Notes: generated by a model not told the origin, from the letters alone. A DNA stretch of 64,000 nt from Xanthomonas sacchari (GCF_040529065.1 NZ_CP132343.1:3720001-3784000), one strand, 5' to 3'. Counted from the stretch's first letter, positions 41,415 through 50,011 are shown. Made by a program: numbers and translations.

Positions 41415-41729
41415 ATGACCCGTTCCGCTCGCTTCGCCGCCACCTGTTTGCTGCTGAGCTTCACCGCCGCCCCGCTGCTGGCCACCGCCGCGCCCAAGCC
41501 ACCGACCGCACAACAGACCCTGATGGCCAAGTGTTCGGCCCAGAACAAGGGCAAGAAAGGCGACGAGTACAAGAGCGCGCAGAAGGCCTGCCTCAGCGGC
41601 GGCGCCGCCCCGGCGGCCGGCAACGCCTCCCAGCAACGCATGAAGGACTGCAACGCGCAAGCCGCGACGCAGAAGCTGCAGGGCGACGCCCGCAAGACCT
41701 TCATGAGCGGTTGTCTGAAGAAGCAGTGA
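41415..41729 (+). CDS. psiF: PsiF-family exported protein
   Basis: 104 aa. Signal peptide residues 1-25 (FAATCLLLSFTAAPLLATAA). Two PsiF repeats: MAKCSAQNKGKKGDEYKSAQ with ACLSG, and MKDCNAQAATQKLQGDARKT with GCLKKQ, each with two Cys. PsiF was named for phosphate-starvation induction in E. coli; its job is unknown. GGAG stands 10 bases ahead of this ATG. Another in-frame ATG at 41358 overlaps the xssE stop (ATGA) and would add 19 residues without a signal peptide start. It may be co-transcribed with the siderophore operon, but its family is not tied to iron. Confidence 0.82.
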   Translation: MTRSARFAATCLLLSFTAAPLLATAAPKPPTAQQTLMAKCSAQNKGKKGDEYKSAQKACLSGGAAPAAGNASQQRMKDCNAQAATQKLQGDARKTFMSGCLKKQ

Positions 41730-41738
41730 GCCGACTAG

Positions 41739-42056
41739 CCCCTTTCCCACCGGGAGAGGGGTTGGGGTGAGGGTACGTCGCGTAGCGTCTCGCGGTGTTT
41801 GGGCGCACGAGGCTGCGCCCGTACCCTCATCCGCCCCTGCGGGGCACCTTCTCCCGGAGGGAGAAGGAAAAAAGCTAAGCCCCTCTCCCCTCGGGAGAGG
41901 GGTTGGGGTGAGGGTACGGCGCGTAGCGTCTCGCGATGGTTGAATGCACGAGGCTGCGCCCTACCCTCATCCGCCCCTTCGGGGCACCTTCTCCCGAGGG
42001 GAGAAGGAAAAGCTAAGCCCCTCTCCCCTCGGGAGAGGGGTTGGGGTGAGGGTACG
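41739..42056. repeat. A-B-A-B-A hairpin repeat array
   Basis: Three unit A copies (about 41739-41777, 41880-41917, 42017-42054) alternate with two unit B copies (about 41820-41869, 41961-42010). The A-to-A period is about 140 bp. Between A and B lies a shared stretch with GCGTAGCGTCTCGCG and CACGAGGCTGCGCCC, so the whole block is a tandem duplication. All units are strong hairpins. It fills most of the gap 41730-42103. Confidence 0.9.
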
Positions 42057-42103
42057 ACAGCCAGCGAGACCGGCAACAACCGCAGTGCCAACCGCCACCG
42101 CTC

Positions 42104-43189
42104 CTACGAATCCCGACTCCCCACTCCCGAATCCCCGCCGTTCAACGGCATCCCCGCATGATCCACCGCGATCGGCGCATAGTCCTCGCCGAACGCCACC
42201 TCGCCCGGCGTCCATCCTGAGCGGCGTCGCACCGCGCCCCAGAAGCGCTTGAGCCCTTCCACCTGCAGCGCCACCAGGCCTAGCTCGTTGTCGCGGTCCA
42301 CCATCGGATCGCCCACGCCGGTCGGCCGCACCGGCTCGCCGTACAGCGCGGTGCCGAACAGCACGTCCCAGAACGCGAACACCTGGCCGAAGTTGCAGTT
42401 GTGCAGCCCCGGCCGCTCCGGGTCCACGCGCATGTGGTGCAGGCGGTGGAACGGCGGATCGACCAGGATCTTGTCGAGCACCGGGCCGAAGCCGAAACGG
42501 GTGTTGGCGTGCGACAGGTTCTGCACCAGCTCGCCGAGCAGCATCAGCCAGGCGAACTCGTCGGCCTCGATGCCGAAGGCGATGCCCACCGCGGCCAGCA
42601 CGAACGATTGCAGCATGCCGTCCAGGTAGTTGCTGCGGTCATTGGCCCAACAGCTAAGCTGGCGCTGGCTGTGGTGCATGCTGTGCATCGCCCACCACCA
42701 CGGCATCCAGTGCTGCACCCGGTGCATCCAGTAATAGGTGAAGTCGTAGGCCAGGTAGTACAGCGCGAACAGCACCAGCGGATGCTGGTCCAGCCACGGC
42801 CACAGATGGCGCAGGCCGGTCTCCGGCGCCGCCGCGGCGTTGGGGTCGGCGCCGCCCAGCGCATTCACCACCGGAGTGAGAATCAGGAACGAGAACAGCG
42901 GGAACACCCCGATCAGCATCAACCAGGTGTAGTGGAAGTCGATCCGCGCCAGCCGCCGATGTTCCCAGCGCTCGGCCGGCCACAGGCTCTCCAGCGGCCG
43001 GAACAGCACGCCGATGATGGACAGTTGCAGCGCGGCCACCAGCAGCGAGGCGGCGATGTCGTGCGGATCGTCGCTGAGCCCGGTCAGGTGCAGCGCCGCC
43101 AGCAGCGGCGCCACCGCGTGGCTGGCGACCAGGTCGACCAGCGTGGACCAGGCGTGGGCAACGGACGAGACCAGGGCGATGACAGGCAT
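42104..43189 (-). CDS. fatty acid hydroxylase/sterol desaturase family membrane protein
   Basis: 361 aa. About four to five membrane helices (residues 35-60, 80-105, 115-140, 175-200), with the three histidine boxes that bind the di-iron centre: WMHRVQHWM, HSMHHSQRQ and FHRLHHMRVD. The family hydroxylates or desaturates lipids using O2. A start 21 codons upstream is possible; MPVIALVS is preferred as it leaves a normal first helix. The natural end seems to be near PLN; the last residues (GGDSGVGSRDS) and the TAG stop come from a GGGATTCGG-type repeat at 42110-42130. Confidence 0.85.
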   Translation of the reverse strand: MPVIALVSSVAHAWSTLVDLVASHAVAPLLAALHLTGLSDDPHDIAASLLVAALQLSIIGVLFRPLESLWPAERWEHRRLARIDFHYTWLMLIGVFPLFSFLILTPVVNALGGADPNAAAAPETGLRHLWPWLDQHPLVLFALYYLAYDFTYYWMHRVQHWMPWWWAMHSMHHSQRQLSCWANDRSNYLDGMLQSFVLAAVGIAFGIEADEFAWLMLLGELVQNLSHANTRFGFGPVLDKILVDPPFHRLHHMRVDPERPGLHNCNFGQVFAFWDVLFGTALYGEPVRPTGVGDPMVDRDNELGLVALQVEGLKRFWGAVRRRSGWTPGEVAFGEDYAPIAVDHAGMPLNGGDSGVGSRDS

Positions 43190-43291
43190 GCGAAGACGGC
43201 GATGGGGGCGCGACGGCCGGCGCGACAGCATGCGGCCGCTGGCTTTCGCCAAGCTGTCCGCGCCGGCCGATGCCGGCCGCGCGCGGTGGCG

Positions 43292-44527
43292 CTAGTGCGC
43301 CGCGACGGCGTCGGCCCGCCGGCTCGGCAGCAACGCCGCGACGATGCCCAGCAGCGGCAGGAACGACATCACCTGGTACACGAAGACGATGCCGCGGTGG
43401 TCGGCAAGCAGGCCCAGCACCGCCGCGCCCAGCCCGCCCATGCCGAAGGCGAAACCGAAGAACAGCCCGGAGATGGTGCCGATGCGCCCGGGCATCATCT
43501 CCTGCGCGTACACCAGGATCGCCGAGAACGCCGAGGACAGCACGAAGCCGATCAGCACGGTCAACGCGGTGGCCGCATGCAGGCCCACGTGCGGCAGCGC
43601 CAGCGCGAACGGCGCCACGCCCAGGATCGACACCCAGATCACCGGCTTGCGGCCGATGCGGTCGCCGACCGGGCCGCCGATCAGCGTGCCCAGCGCCGAG
43701 GCCAGCAGGAACGCGAACAGGTGCAGCTGCGCGCTCTGCACCGAGATGCCGAAGCGCTGGATCAGGTAGAACGTGTAGTAGCTGCTCAGCCCGGCGATGT
43801 AGAAATACTTGGAGAAGATCAGCAGCAGCAGGATGCCGACGATGCGCACCACCATGGCCCGCGGCAGTGCCGGCACCGCGGCGACCGGCCGCGGCGCCGC
43901 GCGCGCGGCCTGCAGGTGCAGCGCGTACCAGCGCCCGACGTAGGACAGCAGGGCGATGCCGAGCAGCGCCGCGCCGCCGAACCAGGCCACGCTGTGGCGG
44001 CCGTTGGGCACGATCACCGCCGCGGCGATCAGCGGCCCAAGCGCAGTGCCGGTATTGCCGCCGACCTGGAACACCGATTGCGCAAGACCATGGCGGCCGC
44101 CCGAAGCCAGCCGCGCAATGCGCGAGGATTCGGGATGGAAGATCGCCGAGCCGATCCCGACCAGGGCCGCGGCCAGCAGCACCATGCCGAAGCTGGGCGC
44201 ATAGGCCAGCAGCAGCAGGCCGCACAGCGTGGAACTCATGCCCAGCGGCAGCGAGTACGGCGCCGGCCGGCGGTCGGTGCGCAGCCCGATCAGCGGCTGG
44301 AACAGCGAGGCGGTGATCTGGTACGTGAGAGTGATCAGGCCGACCTGGGCGAAGCTGAGCTGGAACTGGCCCTTGAGCACCGGGTACAGCGCCAGGATCA
44401 GCGACTGCATCATGTCGTTGATCAGGTGCGAGGAGGTGATCGCCGCGAGCACACCGGAGGCGACCTTGCGCGGGGCGGCGGCGGCAGACGAGGAAACGAC
44501 GGGGGCGGCAAGACGCAGCGTGGACAT
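43292..44527 (-). CDS. fsr: MFS exporter, fosmidomycin-resistance (Fsr) type
   Basis: 411 aa, close to E. coli Fsr (406), with 12 membrane segments. Family features: HLINDMMQSLILALYPVLKG in helix 1 (the LIND motif), IGLRTDRRPAPYSLPLGM loop, GIGSAIFHPESSRIARLASG and GGPVGDRIGRKPVIWVSILG. It should export a drug-like or sugar-type compound by proton antiport; the true substrate is unknown. Divergent from an AraC-type gene 66 bp away, which probably controls it. Confidence 0.9.
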   Translation of the reverse strand: MSTLRLAAPVVSSSAAAAPRKVASGVLAAITSSHLINDMMQSLILALYPVLKGQFQLSFAQVGLITLTYQITASLFQPLIGLRTDRRPAPYSLPLGMSSTLCGLLLLAYAPSFGMVLLAAALVGIGSAIFHPESSRIARLASGGRHGLAQSVFQVGGNTGTALGPLIAAAVIVPNGRHSVAWFGGAALLGIALLSYVGRWYALHLQAARAAPRPVAAVPALPRAMVVRIVGILLLLIFSKYFYIAGLSSYYTFYLIQRFGISVQSAQLHLFAFLLASALGTLIGGPVGDRIGRKPVIWVSILGVAPFALALPHVGLHAATALTVLIGFVLSSAFSAILVYAQEMMPGRIGTISGLFFGFAFGMGGLGAAVLGLLADHRGIVFVYQVMSFLPLLGIVAALLPSRRADAVAAH

Positions 44528-44593
44528 GGCGGGACAGGCATTGCCGGGAACGCGTGCATGGTAGGCTTCCCTGCCCCGACCTTCTTGCGCGAC

Positions 44594-45388
44594 ATGCCCA
44601 GCAACCATCGCAAAAAGGGCGTATTGGTGCCGCGCTCCACGCGCAACGCGGACGACGCGCCCGCCGACGTGGTGTGCAAGGCCGTCGACTACCCGCCCGA
44701 CAGCGCCATCGCCCCGCACTGGCATGCGCGTCATCAGTTGATCTACGCGGTCTCCGGCCTGATGGTGGTGCGTTCGGGCCAGGGCCACTGGGTGGTGCCG
44801 AGCACGCGCGCGCTGTGGATTCCCGCCGGCACCGAGCACAGCGTGCGTTGGATCGGCAGCCTGCACATGCGCAGCCTGTACATCCGCCCCGCCGCGATCG
44901 CTGGCATGCCCGACACGCCGGCAGTGATGGCGGTGGAGCCGCTGCTGGAAGCGCTGATCCGCAGCGCCGCGGAGATCCCCTGGGACCACGCCGCCGACTC
45001 GCGCGACGGACGGCTGATGCGGCTGATCCTGGACGAACTGCACGCGCTGCCGGCGCTGCCGCTGTACCTGCCGCAGCCGCGCGATCCGCGCCTGCTGCGC
45101 ATCGGCGCCGCGCTCGACGCCGACCCGGCCGACCCCACCACCCTGCACGCCTGGGCTGCGGCGCTGGGCGTGGACGTCAAGACCATCCAGCGCCTGTGCC
45201 AGCGCGAGCTGCGGATGCGCTTCGGTCAGTGGCGCCAGCAACTGCGCCTGCTGCGCGGGCTGGAACGGCTGGCCGCCGGCGACCGCATCATCGACGTGGC
45301 GGTGGAACTGGGCTACGACAGCCCCAGCGCGTTCACCGCCATGTTCAAGCGCCAGTTCGGGCAGCCGCCGAGCCAGTTCTTCCGCTAG
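44594..45388 (+). CDS. AraC-family regulator with cupin domain
   Basis: 264 aa. N-terminal cupin at about residues 28-110 (APHWHARHQLIYAVSGLMVV and WIPAGTEHSVRW), then the AraC double helix-turn-helix at about 165-264 (LHAWAAALGVDVKTIQRLCQ, then DVAVELGYDSPSAFTAMFKR). This NimR-like class commonly controls a neighbouring MFS exporter and shuts it off until an inducer binds. Here it faces the fsr-like gene. The ATG at 44594 is the first one with the typical NH2-terminal basic stretch (SNHRKKG). Confidence 0.9.
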   Translation: MPSNHRKKGVLVPRSTRNADDAPADVVCKAVDYPPDSAIAPHWHARHQLIYAVSGLMVVRSGQGHWVVPSTRALWIPAGTEHSVRWIGSLHMRSLYIRPAAIAGMPDTPAVMAVEPLLEALIRSAAEIPWDHAADSRDGRLMRLILDELHALPALPLYLPQPRDPRLLRIGAALDADPADPTTLHAWAAALGVDVKTIQRLCQRELRMRFGQWRQQLRLLRGLERLAAGDRIIDVAVELGYDSPSAFTAMFKRQFGQPPSQFFR

Positions 45389-45517
45389 CGGCATCCGCGA
45401 CGCGGCGGCGGCGCATCGACGGCGCAGCCACGCCACCACCGCCCACGCGCGCGATGTCCGCGCGGCCAGGCGCGCGAGTCCAGACCTGCAGCGCGCGACC
45501 GCTCACGGCACCTGCGA

Positions 45518-45889
45518 TCAGGCGCGGGACTTGGACGTGGCCGCGGCGGACGCGCGACGCGCGCTGATGCGCTCGACCGTCTGCATGTGCTGTGTGCCCC
45601 ACTCGCACAGCCCTGCCAGCGCCGCCGCCAGGGACTGCCCGAACGGCGTCAGCGCGTACTCGACCCTGGGCGGGATCTCCTGGAAGTCGATGCGCGCCAC
45701 GACCTGATCGCGCTCCAGTTCCTTGAGCTGCTGGATTAGCACCTTGTCGGTCACCCCGCCGATGGCACGCCGCAGCTCGCCGTAGCGGTGCACGCGCTTG
45801 GCCAGGTTGTAGAGGATCAGCGGCTTCCACTTGCCGCCAAGCACGGACAGCGCGGCCTCGAGACCGCAACTGAAAGTGGGGTTCGCCAT
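45518..45889 (-). CDS. HxlR-family winged-helix regulator
   Basis: 123 aa, single HxlR/MarR-like domain: LGGKWKPLILYNLAKRVHRY (DNA-contact helix), FGELRRAI-type YGELRRAIGGVTDKVLIQQL, then RIDFQEIPPRVEYALTPFGQ as the wing. Cys8, at the N-terminus (MANPTFSCGLEAAL), matches the redox-sensing cysteine of YodB, HypR and QorR, so thiol switching by electrophiles is possible. It has a basic tail (RASAAATSKSRA). Divergent from an SDR gene with 97 bp between. Confidence 0.9.
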   Translation of the reverse strand: MANPTFSCGLEAALSVLGGKWKPLILYNLAKRVHRYGELRRAIGGVTDKVLIQQLKELERDQVVARIDFQEIPPRVEYALTPFGQSLAAALAGLCEWGTQHMQTVERISARRASAAATSKSRA

Positions 45890-45907
45890 GGCCCGTCCGT
45901 TCCGAAG

Positions 45908-45944
45908 GTACTTACCAAATGGTGCATACTATTCAAAAGAATAG
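45908..45944. promoter_or_regulatory. candidate HxlR operator between hxlR and SDR genes
   Basis: GTACTTACC at 45908-45916 resembles the half-site described for HxlR-type regulators, and a perfect palindrome CTATTC-AAAA-GAATAG is at 45929-45944, 43 bases before the SDR start. Either or both may bind the neighbouring HxlR protein. Confidence 0.5.
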
Positions 45945-45986
45945 CCCGGTTCTACAGTGCCGCCTCCCCATTCTCTGGAGCGCAGC

Positions 45987-46736
45987 ATGAGCAGGCTCAA
46001 CGGCAAGATTGCAGTGGTGACCGGCGGCAACAGCGGCATTGGCCTGGCGAGCGCGATCCGCTTCGCCGCCGAAGGTGCGCAGGTCGTCATCGTCGGGCGT
46101 CGGCAGGAGGAACTGGACAAGGCGCTGCGCCTGATCGGCGCCGACGCCATCGCCCTCCAGGGCGACATTTCCAGGCTGGACGATCTGGACCGCGTCTTCG
46201 CCCAGGTCCAGGCCGAAAAGGGCCGCATCGATGTGCTGTTCGCCAATGCGGGACTGGGCGATTTCCAGCCGCTGGGCTCGATCACCGAGGAGTCCTTCGA
46301 TCGCACCTTCGGCGTCAACGTCAAAGGCACGCTGTTCACCGTGCAAAAGGCGCTGCCGCTGATGCGCGCCGGCGGCTCGGTGATCCTCACCGGCTCCACC
46401 ACCGGCAGCATGGGCACGGCGGCGTTCAGCGTCTACAGCGCCACCAAGGCCGCCCTGCGCAACTTCGCGCGCAGTTGGGCGCTGGACCTGAAAGGCACGA
46501 GCATCCGCGTCAACGTGCTCTCGCCCGGGCCGATCGCCACGCCCGGGTTGGACCTGGTGCTGTCCGGCACCGGCCAGCAGGAGGCGATCGTCGCGGGCAT
46601 GACCGCGCAGGTGCCGCTGGGCCGCATCGGGCACGCGGACGAAGTCGCGGCGACGGCGCTGTTCCTGGCCTCGGACGAGAGCAGCTTCATGACCGGCAGC
46701 GAGGTGTTCGTGGACGGCGGGTTCGCGCAGGTCTGA
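45987..46736 (+). CDS. short-chain dehydrogenase/reductase
   Basis: 249 aa, classical SDR length. NAD(P) loop TGGNSGIG at residues 12-19, structural NAG in LFANAGLGDF, catalytic Ser/Tyr/Lys in ILTGSTTGSMG and YSATKAALRNF, and C-terminal GPIATPG and VFVDGGFAQV. It reduces or oxidises an alcohol/carbonyl, perhaps a quinone-like or reactive aldehyde given its redox-type regulator; that is inference. The start MSRLNGK follows TGGAG. Confidence 0.92.
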   Translation: MSRLNGKIAVVTGGNSGIGLASAIRFAAEGAQVVIVGRRQEELDKALRLIGADAIALQGDISRLDDLDRVFAQVQAEKGRIDVLFANAGLGDFQPLGSITEESFDRTFGVNVKGTLFTVQKALPLMRAGGSVILTGSTTGSMGTAAFSVYSATKAALRNFARSWALDLKGTSIRVNVLSPGPIATPGLDLVLSGTGQQEAIVAGMTAQVPLGRIGHADEVAATALFLASDESSFMTGSEVFVDGGFAQV

Positions 46737-46804
46737 ACGACGCGACGCCGCGGCAGCCGACCTGCTCGGCACAGCCCGACAGGCCTGTCGCATCGTGGTC
46801 TATC

Positions 46805-48850
46805 TCAGGACTGCAGCGTCACCGACGGCGTCAGCGGCACCTGCGCTTGCACGCTGTCCTCAGCGCCGGCCTGCAGATACTCGCGCGCGCAAAGCGCCAT
46901 GTCCCACAGCACCATCGCCGTGCGCCAGTGCGCCTGGGCCTGCGCGTCCTGGCGATCGCCGGCCAGGCCGGCATGGTGGCGCGCCGCGCGCATGGCCTGC
47001 TCGGCCACGCCGGGCAGGTCGCCGCGCGCGAGCCGGCGCAGCACCGCACGCACCCGGAGCCCCGGCATGCCATCGGTCCGCGCCAGATCGAGCGCGTCGC
47101 TGCCCATGCCCAGCGCGCCGAGCAAGGCGGCCAGGTCGCGCTGCAGCGTCGCCTCCGGCAGCGCGGCGGCCAGGCCCAGGCGCGCGCGCATGCGATCGGC
47201 CATCAGACCGAACCATGCGCGCCGTTGCATGCGCCGCGGATGCAGCGCGATCGCCGCGAGATCGGCATCGACCGAACGCCGCAGCCGGCGCAGGTAGCGC
47301 TCGGCGCCACTGGGCAGCAGCACGGTGAACATCAGCACGCCGATGCCGATGCCCAGCAGGAGCGTCAGCGTGCCATTGAACAGCTGCACCACGCCGGTAT
47401 TGGTGCCGTTGAGCGGCCCCACCAGATCGATGAAGAAGATCGAGCCGCTGGCGCCCAGCGCGGCCGTCGAAGGCCGTCGCATCGCCAGGCCGGCCAGGAT
47501 CAGGAACGGCGCCAGCACCGCCGCCAGTCCGGCGAAATCCTCCACCCACGGCAGCAGCCAGACGATGCACACGAAGGCGGCCAGCGCCGCCAACCCGGCG
47601 CCCTTGAGGAAGCCGATGCTCCCGGACACCGGATCGGGCCGGGTCGCATACAGCGCGCACACCACGCCGACGATGGTCACCATGCCCGCACCGGCGCTCC
47701 AGCCGCTGTAGACCCAGAACAGCGACGCCGCCCCCATCGCCAGGAAGGCACGCACTCCGTTGTACGCCGCTTCGTACCGGTCCCGATGGCGGCGCGTGGC
47801 GAAGCGGCGACGCGACGGCTGGCCCTGTTCGAACGCCGCCTGTTCCTGCTGGCTGGCCTGCAAGTCGTGCACGATGGTGCGCGCGTGTTCGAGCGCGAAG
47901 GCACGGTCGAAGGCGTCGCGCCGCTGCATGCACAGCCGGCGCAGGCGGCGATGGTGCCGATCGAGCCGCCCCAGCGTGGTGGCCAATGCGTCCTCGCCGG
48001 GCGAGCGGCCCTCGGCACGCTGGACCAACAGGTCGTGCACGCCGCGCAGCGCACGCGAAGGCGCGCATCCATCCAGGCCGACCCGGCACGATTGCGCCGC
48101 CAACAGTTGCGCCAGCATCAGGTAACTGATGTGACGCAGGCGGCCGCCCAGCCGCGCGATCTCGCGCGAACGTGCGGCGGCATAGTCGACCGCGTCGTTG
48201 AGCGCCAAGGCGCTGGCGAAGAAGCCGTGGATCTGCGTGCCGGTCGCCTCGCCGCGCAGCAGCCGCGCGGCCAGCGCACTGCCCTGGCGCAGATAGGCCT
48301 CCAGCCGTCGCTCCAGTGCCAGGCGCGGCGACGCCGGCGAGAAGATCGACGCCATCACGCCTTCGACCGCAATGCCGAGCAGGATCTCGGTCGCGCGCGC
48401 CACGGCGATGTCGAACACCTGCTGCGGATGGGCAGTGGAAGACATGCCCACGATCACCGCCGTGTAGCCGGCCAGCACCACGCCATAGCTGCGGAAGGCC
48501 GAGACCACGCTGGCCATGCCGGTGCAGGCACCCAGCCACAGCGCCAGCGCGATCATGAACAACGGCGGCGCCTGGCCGAACAGGCCCATCAACACCACGG
48601 CCATGCTCGCCCCCACCAGCGTGCCCACGATGCGGTTGCGCGCCTTGACCACGCTCATGCCGCGGTCGGCCTGGGCCACGATGAAGACCGTCATCGCCGC
48701 CCACTTGGGATCCTCCATCGAACAGAGCAGCGCGATGGCCAGCGCCAGCAGCGCGGCGGCCGTGGTCCGCAGCGCAAACCACACATCGGGAGAAGGACGG
48801 AGACGGACCATCGACACCGCGTCGAAGCTGGGCAGGCGCATGGCCCTCAT
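46805..48850 (-). CDS. FUSC-family membrane exporter (AaeB-like)
   Basis: 681 aa. Two blocks of membrane helices: residues about 25-175 (FALRTTAAALLALAIALLCS, KWAAMTVFIVAQADRGMSVV) and about 365-520 (GASGSIFFIDLVGPLNGTNT near the end), separated by a long cytoplasmic region (180-350), the layout of AaeB/FUSC aromatic-acid efflux proteins. It should export aromatic or weak-acid compounds. Two start codons compete: ATG at 48850 and ATG at 48841; the second has GAGG just ahead. A LysR-type gene begins 26 bp away on the other strand, the usual AaeR/AaeB-type control. Confidence 0.85.
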   Translation of the reverse strand: MRAMRLPSFDAVSMVRLRPSPDVWFALRTTAAALLALAIALLCSMEDPKWAAMTVFIVAQADRGMSVVKARNRIVGTLVGASMAVVLMGLFGQAPPLFMIALALWLGACTGMASVVSAFRSYGVVLAGYTAVIVGMSSTAHPQQVFDIAVARATEILLGIAVEGVMASIFSPASPRLALERRLEAYLRQGSALAARLLRGEATGTQIHGFFASALALNDAVDYAAARSREIARLGGRLRHISYLMLAQLLAAQSCRVGLDGCAPSRALRGVHDLLVQRAEGRSPGEDALATTLGRLDRHHRRLRRLCMQRRDAFDRAFALEHARTIVHDLQASQQEQAAFEQGQPSRRRFATRRHRDRYEAAYNGVRAFLAMGAASLFWVYSGWSAGAGMVTIVGVVCALYATRPDPVSGSIGFLKGAGLAALAAFVCIVWLLPWVEDFAGLAAVLAPFLILAGLAMRRPSTAALGASGSIFFIDLVGPLNGTNTGVVQLFNGTLTLLLGIGIGVLMFTVLLPSGAERYLRRLRRSVDADLAAIALHPRRMQRRAWFGLMADRMRARLGLAAALPEATLQRDLAALLGALGMGSDALDLARTDGMPGLRVRAVLRRLARGDLPGVAEQAMRAARHHAGLAGDRQDAQAQAHWRTAMVLWDMALCAREYLQAGAEDSVQAQVPLTPSVTLQS

Positions 48851-48876
48851 CGTAGGGCCAGACGATTTTCAGCATA

Positions 48877-49839
48877 ATGCAGCCAAAGATGGATAGACCC
48901 TTGCCAGAAACGGAAGAAAGCGCGCGCGCCGCCCGCGTGGACTTCGACAACGTGCGGCTGTTCCTGCGCGTGGTCGAACAGGGCAGCCTCACCGCCGCCG
49001 CGCGCCAGGCGCGCGTGCCGCTGACCAGCGTCAGCCGTCGCATCAAGGCACTGGAACAGGCATTGGGCGTGCAACTGCTCCATCGCAGCACCCGTCGGCT
49101 GGCGGTGTCCGAGGCCGGGCGCGCCTTCTATGCCCGTTGCGTGGAGGCCGAGCAGACCCTGCAGGATGCCGTGCAGGACGCGCGCGACCTGCGCGCGCAG
49201 GCGCGCGGCACCCTGCGTGTGCTGGCTCCCTATGCACTGGGCCTGCTGGTGCTGGAGCCGCAGCTGGCGCGACTCCGCCAGCGCCACCCAGGCGTGCAAC
49301 TGGCGCTGACCTACGACGATCAGCCGCTGGACCTGCTCAGCCATGGCCTGGACGTTGCCGTCCACGTCGGGCCACCGCCCCACTCCAGCTACGTTGCGCG
49401 GCCGTTGGGCGCCTCGCGCGCCATCCTGGTGAGCAGTCCCGATTATCTGGCCCGTGCCGGTACGCCTGCACATCCCAAGGACCTGCTCGGCCACGCGGTG
49501 CTCGCGGTCGGCGCGGATGCCCCGCTCGTGGTCTGGGCGTTGCGGCACGGCACCGGCGAATCGATCGAGCTGACCCTGCGGCCGCTGCTGATTTCGAACG
49601 AATCGACCACGGTGATCCGCCAGGTGGCGCAAGGGGCCGGCATCGCCCTGCTCTCCCAGCCGTTGGTCCAATCGCGGCTCGACCAGGGCCAACTGGTGCG
49701 CGTGCTGCCAGACTGGCAACGCTGGCCGGATCTGGAGATCACCGCGCTGTATCCGCGTCGCGCCACCCAGGAACGCAAGGTGCGCGCGTTCGTCGACTTC
49801 CTGCTGGAGATCTTCGCCGATTGGCGCGTGTGCGATTGA
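48877..49839 (+). CDS. LysR-type regulator divergent from the FUSC exporter
   Basis: 320 aa (316 if started at the second ATG, 48889). HTH at about residues 24-82 (VDFDNVRLFLRVVEQGSLTA, SVSRRIKALEQALGVQLLHR), a CrgA/AaeR-like group member; substrate domain at about 110-310 (TLRVLAPYALGLLVLEPQLA, PHSSYVARPLGASRAIL). It likely activates the FUSC gene in response to an aromatic compound. Neither start has a clear ribosome site; CATAAT at 48873-48878 next to the first ATG hints at a very short leader or the second start. Confidence 0.88.
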   Translation: MQPKMDRPLPETEESARAARVDFDNVRLFLRVVEQGSLTAAARQARVPLTSVSRRIKALEQALGVQLLHRSTRRLAVSEAGRAFYARCVEAEQTLQDAVQDARDLRAQARGTLRVLAPYALGLLVLEPQLARLRQRHPGVQLALTYDDQPLDLLSHGLDVAVHVGPPPHSSYVARPLGASRAILVSSPDYLARAGTPAHPKDLLGHAVLAVGADAPLVVWALRHGTGESIELTLRPLLISNESTTVIRQVAQGAGIALLSQPLVQSRLDQGQLVRVLPDWQRWPDLEITALYPRRATQERKVRAFVDFLLEIFADWRVCD

Positions 49840-49892
49840 AAGGCACCTCTCGTCAGCTGCCTCCGGCCCAGCAAGCCGGAGTCTAGTTGCCC

Positions 49893-49959
49893 GGTAGGAG
49901 CGGCTTCAGCCGCGATGGGCTACCGGGAACGCCCCGGTCGCGGCTGAAGCCGCTCCTAC
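49893..49959. repeat. REP-like inverted pair
   Basis: GTAGGAGCGGCTTCAGCCGC (from 49893) faces GCGGCTGAAGCCGCTCCTAC (to 49959), perfect arms around a 23-nt centre that itself holds CCGGG/CCCGG-type pairing. It lies between the convergent LysR and metY genes and may act as a bidirectional terminator. Confidence 0.88.
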
Positions 49960-50011
49960 AGGACAGCCCTGAAGTCCCAAAAGCCTCCATCGCGGCGATG
50001 CTGCCGCGCGC

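Noticed and set aside
41739-42056. CRISPR-like spaced repeats
   Set aside because: Repeats are of two kinds, the intervening sequences are themselves repeated, and no cas gene is near; it is a duplicated hairpin element.
45988-46736. SDR as a siderophore or biosynthetic-cluster enzyme
   Set aside because: It is separated from the xss operon by unrelated opposite-strand genes and is paired with its own HxlR regulator.
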